A stretch of 64,000 nucleotides of DNA from CAZAZQ01 sp964489705 (GTDB lineage Bacteria > Zixibacteria > MSB-5A5 > GN15 > FEB-12): the NCBI GenBank assembly GCA_964489705.1, contig CAZAZQ010000002.1, forward strand, positions 124,001 through 188,000, given 5' to 3'. A model generated the notes under the pieces. It was given only the letters and a program-made list of their open reading frames with translations. It had not been told where the DNA came from and did not search any database. This document shows positions 51,309 to 60,226 of this stretch, one piece after another (position 1 is the first letter of the stretch; each line of letters starts with the position of its first letter). The translations under genes were made by a program, and so were the position numbers.

Positions 51309-52001
51309 TTACCGTGAAAAGAGGTTGTATTTCAGAATACACCAAACCGCCCGCAAGCCGTCTTTCCAGCCGATTTTTTTCCCTTCGGAATAGGTTCTGC
51401 CATAGTACGAGATACCGATTTCGTAAATCCGCACCCGTTTTTTGGCAATCTTGGCGGTGATTTCCGGCTCGACGCCGAAACGCGGCTCCTGAATGTCGAT
51501 GGATTGGATGACTTCCCGGCGGAAGACTTTGTAGCAGGTTTCCATATCGGTCAGGTTGATGTTGGTAAACATATTCGAAAGCAAAGTCAAAAAACGATTG
51601 CCGACGTAATGCCAGAAGTAGACGACCCGGTGGGGACCGCCGCCTTGAAAGCGGGAGCCGTAGACGACGTCGGCTTTATCGGTTACGATAGGCTCGATGA
51701 GGTTCGGATATTCGTTCGGATCATATTCCAAATCGGCGTCCTGTACCAGCACAATGTCGCCGGTCGCCGCTTGGAAACCGGCTTTGAGGGCGAACCCTTT
51801 GCCGTAATTCTTGTCCTGGTATACGACACGGTCGACTTGAGCTTCGAGTTTTTCTTTAATCAGTTCTCTGGTTCCGTCGGTGGAGTAGTCGTCAACCAAG
51901 ATGATTTCTTTGTCGTCGACTGGAGCGGCTTTGACCCTCTGGACGATTTCTTCGATAGTGGAGACCTCGTTATAGATGGGGATGACGATTGATAGTTTCA
52001 C
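51309..52001 (-). CDS. Family 2 glycosyltransferase (DPM1-like)
   Basis: A 230-residue GT-A enzyme. The nucleotide-sugar site is shown by SIVIPIYNE and IILVDDYSTDGT, the metal-binding motif by VLVQDADLEYDP, and the acceptor side by TDMETCYKVFRRE. No transmembrane helices are present, so it is like the soluble dolichol-phosphate-mannose/polyprenyl-phosphate sugar synthases. It could supply lipid-linked sugars to GT39-type enzymes such as the one at 3805-5970; that link is inference. It lies 53 nt after leuS in the same direction. Confidence 0.9.
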   Translation of the reverse strand: MKLSIVIPIYNEVSTIEEIVQRVKAAPVDDKEIILVDDYSTDGTRELIKEKLEAQVDRVVYQDKNYGKGFALKAGFQAATGDIVLVQDADLEYDPNEYPNLIEPIVTDKADVVYGSRFQGGGPHRVVYFWHYVGNRFLTLLSNMFTNINLTDMETCYKVFRREVIQSIDIQEPRFGVEPEITAKIAKKRVRIYEIGISYYGRTYSEGKKIGWKDGLRAVWCILKYNLFSR

Positions 52002-52054
52002 GGCTCAAACCACATATTGTCTCATAAGAAATATTATGTTAACTTGCGGCTGTC

Positions 52055-54550
52055 CTACTTGGCAACGATATTCAAAATCCGACCTTTGACATATATCTTC
52101 TTTACGATATTTTTGCCTTCAAGGTGCGCCTGAACCTTTTTGCTCTGAAATGCCAATTCTTCCACCGTCTCTTGCGTCGCATCAACCGGCACTCTGATAC
52201 TGTCGCGCAGTTTGCCGTTGACCTGAACGGCGATTTCAATTGTCTCACCGACAATCGCTTCACTGTCAAACTCCGGCCATTCCGATTTGAATACCGACTC
52301 GGTATGACCGGTCAGTTCCCACATTTCTTCCGCCATGTGCGGAACCAACGGCGCCGCCAGTTGGATTGTCTTCAGGATCACGTAATCGTTCAACGTGTCG
52401 TTGGCAATCTTTTCCGGTCGATATTCGCGCAGCAATTCCATCAAAGCCGCTATTGACGTATTAAACTGAAGCCGCTCAAAATCTTCGCTGACTCGCTTGA
52501 TGGTCTGGTTCAGCTTGATATAGAGCTGTTTTTCTTCGTCGGTCAGTTCGTCCGGCTTGAAGTATTGCTTTAAGTCGGGATTTGTCTGACGGTAGTGTTC
52601 GACCAGCGGAAAGAGCTTGTTGATGGCAAACTTTTCCACGCCGATTATGGTCTCATTTGACCACAATACTTCTTTTTCCGACGGAGCGGTGAAATACATC
52701 GCCAAACGGGAAATATCAACGCCGCGCTCTTCCAGCAAGGTAATCGGTGAGACGACATTACCGGCGGATTTCGACATCACTTTCCCTTTGGCATCCAAGA
52801 CCATACCGTGATTGAACAACCGCACGGCCGGTTCCTCATCGTCGACCCAGCCGATGTCATGCAAGAACTTCTGGAAAAAGCGGAAGTAAATCAAATGTCC
52901 GGTGGCATGTTCCACCCCGCCGACGTACAAGTCTATCGGCATCCAGGCACGAGCCTTCTCTTTGTCGAACGGCTCCCGCTCGTTGTGCGGGTCGACATAC
53001 CGGAGGAAGTACCAGGAGGAACAGACGAAGGTATCCATCGTGTCGGGATCCCGTTGTGCCTCTCCCCCGCATTGGGGGCAGGTAACATTCATATACTCGG
53101 GAACATCCGCCAGAGGTGAACGTCCTTTCGGTTGATAATTCTCGACTTCCGGCAAAACAACCGGCAGGTCGCTGTCGGGCACCGGCACCTGACCGCATTT
53201 TCCGCAATGAATAATCGGAATCGGACATCCCCAGTATCGCTGACGGGAAATCAACCAGTCTTTCAGCTTGTAGTTTACTTTTTTCCTTCCGAACCCTTGC
53301 TCTTCAGCGTAGGCGGTAACCGCTTCAATCGCTTCCTTACCCGCCAAGCCGTCGAATCTGCCGGAATTGACCATCGGACCATAGTCGGTAAACGCATCTT
53401 CCATCTCTTTGACATTCAAGGTAGTATTCTCGTCCGGTTGAATCACTACTTTAATCGGTATGCCGTACTTCTTGGCGAAAGCAAAATCCCGGCTGTCGTG
53501 TGCCGGTACCGCCATAACCGCACCGGTGCCGTACCCCGCCAGCACGTAATCAGCCACCCAAAGCTGAACTTTCTCACCATTGAAAGGGTTGATGGCATAT
53601 TTCCCGGTGAACACGCCGTCTTTTTCTTCGGTGGCGGCGGTACGCTCGATTTCCGAGCGCAGGAGAGCTTTCTTTTGATACTCGGCGACCTTGCGGGCAT
53701 ATTCTCCTTCCAGATTGAGTCTCTCCACAATGTCGGACTCGGGCGAAATCGCCATGAACGTCACGCCGAAAATCGTGTCGGGACGGGTCGTAAAGATAGG
53801 CAGCTTTTCACCGGTATCTTCGATAGTAAAATCTATTTCCGCACCGTACGAGCGCCCTATCCACTCGCGCTGCATGGTCTTGACGTTTTCAGGCCAGTGA
53901 GGAAGTTTGTCCAGATCGTCCAGGAGCCGGTCGGCATAATCGGTAATCCGGAAGTACCATTGCACCAGATCTTTTTTCTCGACCGGAGTGCCGCAGCGTT
54001 CGCATTTCCCGTCGACTACCTGCTCATTCGCCAGCACCGTTTTGTCTTCGGGGCACCAGTTCACAAAGCCGCGCTTGCGGTATGCCAACCCTTTCTTGAA
54101 TAACTGGATGAACATCCACTGCGTCCACTTGTAATACTCCGGCACGCAAGAGATAACTTCACGTGACCAATCAAACGAAATACCGACTTTTTTCAAAGTG
54201 GTGCGCGACGTCTCGATATTTCCCAGCGTCCACTCCTTCGGATGGATGCCTCTTTTTATCGCCGCTCGTTCCGCTGGCAATCCAAACGCATCCCACCCGA
54301 AAGGATGGAGCACTTGTTTTCCTTTCATCATTTGTTGGCGGGCGATGGCGTCACCGATAATGTAATTCCGGAAGTGCCCCATGTGGATATCACCGGAGGG
54401 GTAAGCAAACATCACCAGCATGTAAAACTTGTTTTCTCGGTCGGGAAAATCCGGAGCGCGGAAAAGTCGGGTCTCTTCCCAGCGCTTTTGCCACTTGCTT
54501 TCTATCCGTTTGAAATCATACTTTTGATGTGTTTTGTCACGCGTCGCCAT
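52055..54550 (-). CDS. leuS: Leucyl-tRNA synthetase
   Basis: An 831-residue class I synthetase of normal bacterial length. The HIGH motif is HMGH at residues 56-59 (PSGDIHMGHFRNY), and the KMSKS equivalent is VMSKSAGNVV near residue 592. The editing (CP1) domain is present (TTRPDTIFGVTF, AVPAHDSRDF), as is the zinc-ribbon insertion (HCGKCGQVPVP). The anticodon-binding and C-terminal domains are complete. No T-box or other leader is seen upstream. Confidence 0.97.
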   Translation of the reverse strand: MATRDKTHQKYDFKRIESKWQKRWEETRLFRAPDFPDRENKFYMLVMFAYPSGDIHMGHFRNYIIGDAIARQQMMKGKQVLHPFGWDAFGLPAERAAIKRGIHPKEWTLGNIETSRTTLKKVGISFDWSREVISCVPEYYKWTQWMFIQLFKKGLAYRKRGFVNWCPEDKTVLANEQVVDGKCERCGTPVEKKDLVQWYFRITDYADRLLDDLDKLPHWPENVKTMQREWIGRSYGAEIDFTIEDTGEKLPIFTTRPDTIFGVTFMAISPESDIVERLNLEGEYARKVAEYQKKALLRSEIERTAATEEKDGVFTGKYAINPFNGEKVQLWVADYVLAGYGTGAVMAVPAHDSRDFAFAKKYGIPIKVVIQPDENTTLNVKEMEDAFTDYGPMVNSGRFDGLAGKEAIEAVTAYAEEQGFGRKKVNYKLKDWLISRQRYWGCPIPIIHCGKCGQVPVPDSDLPVVLPEVENYQPKGRSPLADVPEYMNVTCPQCGGEAQRDPDTMDTFVCSSWYFLRYVDPHNEREPFDKEKARAWMPIDLYVGGVEHATGHLIYFRFFQKFLHDIGWVDDEEPAVRLFNHGMVLDAKGKVMSKSAGNVVSPITLLEERGVDISRLAMYFTAPSEKEVLWSNETIIGVEKFAINKLFPLVEHYRQTNPDLKQYFKPDELTDEEKQLYIKLNQTIKRVSEDFERLQFNTSIAALMELLREYRPEKIANDTLNDYVILKTIQLAAPLVPHMAEEMWELTGHTESVFKSEWPEFDSEAIVGETIEIAVQVNGKLRDSIRVPVDATQETVEELAFQSKKVQAHLEGKNIVKKIYVKGRILNIVAK

Positions 54551-54657
54551 ATCTTTCTCAATCCTTTTTACCTTGTCTCAAGAAAACCTAAGGTACAATA
54601 ATTTCGTCAAAACAGCAAGAAAATGCCGCACCTTCTTTCCTTCCTCTTCGGCGGGTG

Positions 54658-54703
54658 AGGTGTCTTTTCCGTAGTTAATATCGCCCGGAAGGGACATCTT
54701 TTG
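54658..54703 (+). other. Hairpin with T tail on the strand opposite to the genes
   Basis: AGGTGTCTTTTCC (54658-54670) pairs over 13 positions, three of them G-U, with GGAAGGGACATCT (54687-54699), followed by TTTTG. Because the G-U pairs become mismatches on the other strand, the fold works only for plus-strand RNA, yet both flanking genes are on the minus strand. It may be chance or the end of an antisense transcript. Confidence 0.3.
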
Positions 54704-54746
54704 AATAGAAAATACAAGGATTAAACGGTGTCGCCGTTGAGAAGAG

Positions 54747-55562
54747 TCATTTCCTTCGCAGGAGATGGTTGAGTAGAATCGTGCCGTAGGAAAGACGGTT
54801 CGTCATGCGGGCTTTCCAAGCTTCGAATCGACCCGTCTTCCCCCCAGAGATTTTGCGAAAGACTGAGGCAACACTGTCGTATCCGTAGATGCCGTACCTT
54901 CCCCGCGTGAGCGGAGAATCATTCTCGGTTGGAAACCGCATCGTAAAACCCTCGGTATAACCAAGCTCACGAACCATGTCGAGAACCGCCGGAGAATACC
55001 TGCCGAACGGGTAACTTATCAAAGTGATCGGTTTCCCCGTTATATCTTCAAGAATTTTTTTGGAGGCTTCCAATTCACGTCTCAGAGTTTCCGAAGAACA
55101 TGAACGCAAGTCGATATGGCTATGGCTGTGAGAGCCGAAGCGCACTCCCATTTCCGACAAAGAGCGAATCTCTTGCGACGTCAAGTGTTCGAGCGGTTGG
55201 AGAAAGTAGCTGTAGTCCCAGGTATTGCGTTTTCCGATATACTTGGTCGGGACAAAAACGACCGGCATGATGCCGAAATCTTGCATGAAGGTCGGCAGCA
55301 CTTCCGCGAGATGGCGGTAACCGTCGTCAAAGGTCACAAGAATGGTTCTTGAATTCTCAACATCGTTTGCGGCTGTTTCTTGATGGGCTGCAAAAGTGTA
55401 TCCCTTCGCTGACAGAGCAGTCATGAGGCGATGCAATCGACGGGGTGAGAAGTTTGTTGAGCTGAAGCTGAATGTTGAAAGCACCTTGTGAAAGGCAAGA
55501 ACAATCGGGGTCGAAGCCGCCTTGAGAGGGCGGGAGTTCTTATCGTTTGGGGATGAGCCCAT
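54747..55562 (-). CDS. Polysaccharide deacetylase family protein
   Basis: A 271-residue NodB-type protein. Motif 1 is LVTFDDGYRH (the catalytic and metal Asp pair), motif 2 is SHSHSHIDL (metal His residues) and the later SYPFGRY matches motif 3. No signal peptide is seen, so location is uncertain. The ATG at 55562 is chosen because GAGG lies 9 nt upstream; in-frame ATGs at 55571, 55577 and 55598 also exist. The start overlaps the M16 peptidase gene by 23 nt. In Bacillus the related gene ylxY also lies beside pnp and an M16 gene, but in the opposite order. Confidence 0.88.
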   Translation of the reverse strand: MGSSPNDKNSRPLKAASTPIVLAFHKVLSTFSFSSTNFSPRRLHRLMTALSAKGYTFAAHQETAANDVENSRTILVTFDDGYRHLAEVLPTFMQDFGIMPVVFVPTKYIGKRNTWDYSYFLQPLEHLTSQEIRSLSEMGVRFGSHSHSHIDLRSCSSETLRRELEASKKILEDITGKPITLISYPFGRYSPAVLDMVRELGYTEGFTMRFPTENDSPLTRGRYGIYGYDSVASVFRKISGGKTGRFEAWKARMTNRLSYGTILLNHLLRRK

Positions 55563-56814
55563 CGAAGACATCCTCATCAACCGGTCCCAGGACAGCAACC
55601 GTCAACTCATTGTCATCGAAGATGCAGTTGGAAAGCTCCAATATCTGAGAGGAAGTGATGTTGTCTATTTCGCTCAAAAACTTTTCCACGGGCTTTCGTG
55701 GTTGGTTGCGCAGTTCCTCCCGTGCCAGACGGTTCATGCGCGAGTTGGGCGATTCCATTGCCAACGCCATCTGTCCCTTGAGTTGGGTTTTAATCTTATC
55801 GAGCCTGCTTCCGGAGATTCTCCGCTTTTTCATCTTACGGAACTCCGTCAGGATAATTTCAAGGGCTTGCCGAAGACGGGTTTTGTCGGTTCCCAAGTAA
55901 ATGCCGAACACCCCGCTGTCGCGGAAAAAGTCATGGAAGGTATACAGAGAGTACGCCAAGCCTTTTGCTTCTCTGATTTTTTGAAACAATACCGAAGATG
56001 ACCCTCCTCCCAAGTAGGTGTGGAGCGCCAGCATTGCCAGCTTGTCCGAATCCACATAGCTGATGCCGGGATATCCCAGACAGAGATGAGTCTGGTTGTG
56101 GTCGTTGGTCTCGACGGTTACCCCCGGAGAGTTGTCCCGATACGCCGCCTGCGGAGGCTCGGAGGTCCCATCGAGAAACAAGAAATACTTTTTCGCCAAT
56201 TGTACCAGCTTCGTATGATTTACCTTTCCGACGGCGGCAACAACCACCGACTGGCTGCGGTAGTGACGGTTGAAGTATTCAAGCACTCGGGAACGGTTGA
56301 TATTGGTAACCGTTTTGCGGGTACCCAAGACCGGCTTTCCCAGGGGATGTTGTCCCCAGAAAGTCCGCGAGAACAGCTCGTGGATATAATCGCCGGGGTT
56401 TTCTTCCGCTTCTTTGATTTCTTCGCAAATAACCATCTTTTCGCGGTTCAAATTCACCGGCGAGATGGTCGAATCGGCAAGCATGTCCGCCAGCACCTCG
56501 ATGGCGACCTCAAGGTGCTCTTCCAAGATGTGGGCGGTGTAGCAGGTGTATTCGCGGGAAGTAAAAGCGTTCAAATTTCCCCCGACCGATTCGAGCGCCA
56601 GAGCGATTTCTTGCGGGGTGCGGGTGTGCGTCCCTTTGAAGAGCATGTGCTCGATGAGATGGCTGATACCGTTTTCTTCCGGCTCTTCAAACCGAGAGCC
56701 GACGTCAATCCATACCCCTAACGTGACGGAACGGACTGAGGGCATTTTTTCCGTTACTATCCTCAGCCCGTTGTTCAACGTGGTCTTGCGGTACGTGCGA
56801 TCGGGGGACGTCAC
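55540..56814 (-). CDS. M16-family zinc peptidase (processing-peptidase-like)
   Basis: A 424-residue single-chain M16B peptidase with the inverted zinc motif HLIEH (His52, Glu55, His56) in GISHLIEHMLFKGT, and the downstream Glu in NREKMVICEEIKEAEENP. The second half has the inactive partner fold with the Arg/Tyr-type motif LGGGSSSVLFQKIREAKGLAYSLY. It is related to mitochondrial processing peptidase and Bacillus MlpA. It follows pnp by 38 nt in the conserved infB-pnp series. Confidence 0.93.
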   Translation of the reverse strand: MTSPDRTYRKTTLNNGLRIVTEKMPSVRSVTLGVWIDVGSRFEEPEENGISHLIEHMLFKGTHTRTPQEIALALESVGGNLNAFTSREYTCYTAHILEEHLEVAIEVLADMLADSTISPVNLNREKMVICEEIKEAEENPGDYIHELFSRTFWGQHPLGKPVLGTRKTVTNINRSRVLEYFNRHYRSQSVVVAAVGKVNHTKLVQLAKKYFLFLDGTSEPPQAAYRDNSPGVTVETNDHNQTHLCLGYPGISYVDSDKLAMLALHTYLGGGSSSVLFQKIREAKGLAYSLYTFHDFFRDSGVFGIYLGTDKTRLRQALEIILTEFRKMKKRRISGSRLDKIKTQLKGQMALAMESPNSRMNRLAREELRNQPRKPVEKFLSEIDNITSSQILELSNCIFDDNELTVAVLGPVDEDVFDGLIPKR

Positions 56815-56852
56815 GTTCTTCCCACCTTATCTCCATTCCTCCGTCGTTTTAC

Positions 56853-58994
56853 TTACGACCGCCGGGGACGAGCATGCTTGTTGTTTTTGTCCCGGTCTCG
56901 GTCGCGCTCGTGTTCGGACTTCGGCAAGAGAGCTCGTCGAGAGAGACGAATCTTGCCGTCCTGGTCAATGCTGATGACTTTCACCGCCACATGGTCGCCC
57001 AAGTTGACGATGTCCTCCACTCGGTTGACGCGGTGATTGTCCAACTCGGAGATATGGAGCAAACCGTCGGTGCCGGGCAGAATTTCCACGAAGGCGCCGA
57101 AGTTGGTAATCCGGTTGACGACCCCGTTGTATACTTTCCCGACTTCCGCTTCCTCGACAATCGCTTCGATCCGTTCTTTTGCCCGCCGACCCGCTTCGGC
57201 ATCGGTGGTGGCGATAAGAACCGTCCCGTCGTCTTCGATGTCGATTTTCGCGCCGGTCTCCTCGGTGATGGAACGAATAACCTTCCCTCCGGGACCGATA
57301 ACCTCACCGATCTTGGACGGGTTAATCTTAATCGTGATAATCCGCGGAGCATATTCGGACAGTTGGTCGCGGTGTTTGGAAATCGTAGCATTCATAACGT
57401 CCAAAATCTTCAACCGCGCCTGACGGGCTTTGTCCAACGCCGCCCGCATGGTCTCAAGGTCCAAACCGGTAATCTTGATGTCCATCTGAATGGCGGTGAT
57501 ACCTTCCGCCGTCCCGGTCACTTTGAAGTCCATGTCGCCGAAGTGGTCTTCATCCCCCAAGATGTCGGTCAGGATGACGACTTTTTCATCGGATTTAATC
57601 AAACCCATTGCGATTCCGGCAACGGCGGACTTAATCGGCACCCCGGCGTCCATCAACGCCAGCGATCCGCCACAGACCGACGCCATCGATGAAGAACCGT
57701 TCGATTCCATGATGTCCGAGACCACCCGGATGGTATACGGAAAGCCGGTTTCCGACGGAATGACGGGGAATAACGCCCGCTCCGCCAACATGCCGTGCCC
57801 GATTTCCCGGCGGCTGGTGCCGCGGATCGGTTTTGTTTCACCGGTGGAAAAAGGCGGGAAGTTGTAATGGAGCATATAGCTCTTGGTCGATTCGCCTTCC
57901 AATTCATCGAGGCGTTGCTCGTCAATTTTGGTTCCCAACGTTACCGCTACCAGCGCCTGCGTCTGCCCTCGAGTAAAGACCGCCGAACCGTGCACCCGCG
58001 GGAGAAAACCCACTTCACAGGTGATGGGGCGAATGTCGTCGGGACCGCGCCCGTCGATGCGGCGGTTCTCCTTGAGAATCATATCCCGCATTATCGCCGC
58101 ATCAAGCTCTTCGATGATTGTCTTGATGTCCCCTTCGCTGTCGGGGTATTCCTCGGCGAGCGCTTCGACGATTTCCTTGGACAATTTTTTCTTTTCTTTT
58201 CGGCGAGCCTCTTTATCGGCGATGCGGTTATACTGCTCCAATCGATCGCCGACCATCTCCTTTACTTTTGCGGAGAGGGCTTCGTCGATGACTACCGGCT
58301 CATATTCGAAGGTCGGTTTCCCGCACATCGCTTTGAGTTCTTCGATTTTCTCCACGATGATTTTGATGTGCTCATGCCCGAACATGAGAGCTTCAATGAG
58401 CTCATCTTCCGAAATCTCGCGTCCGCCTCCCTCCACCATCGTGATACTGTCCGCCGAGCCGGCTAAGGTGACGTAAATGTCGCTCTCGTCGGTCTGCTCG
58501 ATAGTGGGATTGATAATCAATTGTCCGTCAATCCGACCGACCCGAACCCCGGCAATCGTCTTTTCAAACGGGACGTCGGAAATCGCCAGAGCCGCCCCGG
58601 TTCCGACAAGCGCCAGAATGTCCGTATCGTTTTGCTGGTCATGAGAAATGACGTACGAGATGCACTGCGTTTCCCCCTTGAAGTCAGGCGGAAATAACGG
58701 CCTGATGGGGCGATCGATAATGCGCGCCGAGAGAATCTCCTTTTCGGAGGGTCTTCCCTCCCGCTTGAAGAAACCACCGGGGATTTTTCCAGCGGCATAC
58801 GATTTCTCGCGGTACTCGACGGTAAGCGGGAAAAAGTCGACCCCTTCTTTCGGTTCGGGATTCGAGCAGACGGTCGAAATGACCATAGAGTCAGCGTACC
58901 GAACCGTTACCGCCCCATTTGCCTGATTCGCAAGATGACCACTTTCGATGGTCATCATGCGACCACCGAGTTCAAATTCTACTTTGTGTGACAT
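56853..58994 (-). CDS. pnp: Polyribonucleotide nucleotidyltransferase (PNPase)
   Basis: A 713-residue enzyme with two RNase PH domains, an intervening helical segment, a KH domain (NPSKIGEVIGPGGKVIRSI, with the GxGG loop) and a C-terminal S1 domain (VYNGVVNRITNFGAFVEILP). The second PH domain retains the phosphate-binding and catalytic regions (FPPFSTGETKPI, ILGDEDHFGDMDFKV). It degrades RNA 3' to 5' using phosphate. It lies 19 nt after rpsO, the usual arrangement. Confidence 0.97.
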   Translation of the reverse strand: MSHKVEFELGGRMMTIESGHLANQANGAVTVRYADSMVISTVCSNPEPKEGVDFFPLTVEYREKSYAAGKIPGGFFKREGRPSEKEILSARIIDRPIRPLFPPDFKGETQCISYVISHDQQNDTDILALVGTGAALAISDVPFEKTIAGVRVGRIDGQLIINPTIEQTDESDIYVTLAGSADSITMVEGGGREISEDELIEALMFGHEHIKIIVEKIEELKAMCGKPTFEYEPVVIDEALSAKVKEMVGDRLEQYNRIADKEARRKEKKKLSKEIVEALAEEYPDSEGDIKTIIEELDAAIMRDMILKENRRIDGRGPDDIRPITCEVGFLPRVHGSAVFTRGQTQALVAVTLGTKIDEQRLDELEGESTKSYMLHYNFPPFSTGETKPIRGTSRREIGHGMLAERALFPVIPSETGFPYTIRVVSDIMESNGSSSMASVCGGSLALMDAGVPIKSAVAGIAMGLIKSDEKVVILTDILGDEDHFGDMDFKVTGTAEGITAIQMDIKITGLDLETMRAALDKARQARLKILDVMNATISKHRDQLSEYAPRIITIKINPSKIGEVIGPGGKVIRSITEETGAKIDIEDDGTVLIATTDAEAGRRAKERIEAIVEEAEVGKVYNGVVNRITNFGAFVEILPGTDGLLHISELDNHRVNRVEDIVNLGDHVAVKVISIDQDGKIRLSRRALLPKSEHERDRDRDKNNKHARPRRS

Positions 58995-59013
58995 ACAAAG
59001 TTCCTATTCAATA

Positions 59014-59283
59014 TTATCGTCGTAACCCCAGATCCGAGATAACCTGACGGTAACTCTCCAGATCTCTGTCTTTAAGATAGTCCAACAACCGGCGTCTCTG
59101 TCCGACCAGTTTCAGCAAGCCCAACCGCGTATGAAAGTCTTTCTTGTGCACTTTCATATGTTCCGTGAGATGACGAATGCGCTCCGTCAAAAGGGCAATC
59201 TGCACTTCCGGCGAGCCGGTATCGGTTTCATGGAGACGATTAGAAGCAATAATTCGAGCTTTTTGCTCTTTCGTCAGCGCCAT
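59014..59283 (-). CDS. rpsO: 30S ribosomal protein S15
   Basis: An 89-residue protein of standard length with the S15 pattern (DTGSPEVQIALLTERIRHLTEH, then RLGLLKLVGQRRRLLDYL). AAAGGAG upstream of the ATG lies inside the end of ribF, with which it overlaps by 44 nt. Confidence 0.97.
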   Translation of the reverse strand: MALTKEQKARIIASNRLHETDTGSPEVQIALLTERIRHLTEHMKVHKKDFHTRLGLLKLVGQRRRLLDYLKDRDLESYRQVISDLGLRR

Positions 59284-60226
59284 GCCGTTTCTCCTTTTGA
59301 AGTATGTGTAACGCCTTTTCTTTATCTTTAGTTATCTGCTTCACGAGAGGTTCGTGAGCATCGAATTTCTTGTTCGCCCGAATAAATCGCGTCGGGTACA
59401 CAATGATTTCTTTTCCATAAATATCTCGGTCGAAATCGAACAGGTTTACTTCCACCGAGATACGCGCTTCCGGGTTGAAGTAGTTCCGTCCGATAAACAT
59501 CATCCCTTCGTAGCACTTTTCGTCAAGCTCGGTGTAACATACGTACACCCCTTGCGGCGGCAGGAGCTTTCTTGAATTGTACTTTACGTTCGCCGTCGGG
59601 TATCCCAACTTTTTCCCCAAACCGATTCCCTTCTCGACCGTCCCGTAGATGGCGTACTCATGCCCCAACAGCTTGAGGGCTTCCTCGTATCGGTTTTCCT
59701 GCATCGCCCGGCGTATTCGAGAGGACGAAACCGCTTCCTTTCCGACCATCACCGGTCCGCAAACCTCAACCTCGTAGCCGTATTTCTCACCCATCTTACG
59801 CAATTCCGGAATCGTCCCTTTTCGGTCTTTTCCCAGAGCATGGTCGTAGCCGACAATGAGCTTCTTCATGCCCACCTTATCGATTAAAATATTTTTTACA
59901 AAGTCCTCCGCTTCCATGTTCTTCATTTCTTCGTCGAAATTGACGATTAAGACGGTCCCATCGAAGAAGTCGGGAATAAATTTTTCCTTTTCTTCAATTG
60001 TTGTCAAGAGCAAGGGGATATTTTCCGGGGAAACATAGACCCGCGGATGGGGGTGAAAAGTGACCAGCACCGGCGCCAGTTTATATTCCAAAGCGACCTC
60101 TTGCACCCGCCGGAGAATCTTCTGGTGCCCCACATGGATGCCGTCGAACGTGCCGATAGTCACCACGGTGGGGGTATCACCCCGGGAAGGGAACCGCTCT
60201 ATACCATGGACAAACGTCGTACTCAA
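59240..60226 (-). CDS. ribF: Bifunctional riboflavin kinase / FAD synthetase
   Basis: A 328-residue protein. The N-terminal FAD synthetase domain has the nucleotidyltransferase motif TIGTFDGIHVGHQ and SSSRIRRAM; the C-terminal kinase domain has LGYPTANV and the GVYVCYTELD/GRNYF segments. It converts riboflavin to FMN and FAD. The last 14 codons run into rpsO, an unusually long overlap, so the C-terminal tail (ADERAKSSNYCF) is probably dispensable. It overlaps truB by four bases (ATGA). Confidence 0.95.
   Translation of the reverse strand: MSTTFVHGIERFPSRGDTPTVVTIGTFDGIHVGHQKILRRVQEVALEYKLAPVLVTFHPHPRVYVSPENIPLLLTTIEEKEKFIPDFFDGTVLIVNFDEEMKNMEAEDFVKNILIDKVGMKKLIVGYDHALGKDRKGTIPELRKMGEKYGYEVEVCGPVMVGKEAVSSSRIRRAMQENRYEEALKLLGHEYAIYGTVEKGIGLGKKLGYPTANVKYNSRKLLPPQGVYVCYTELDEKCYEGMMFIGRNYFNPEARISVEVNLFDFDRDIYGKEIIVYPTRFIRANKKFDAHEPLVKQITKDKEKALHILQKEKRHGADERAKSSNYCF

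Noticed and set aside
53132..54103. 323-codon open frame antisense to leuS
   Set aside because: It mirrors a complete leucyl-tRNA synthetase, and the antisense translation has no recognisable feature.
56874..58476. Several long open frames antisense to pnp
   Set aside because: They are explained by codon bias of pnp; none has a start region or motif of its own.
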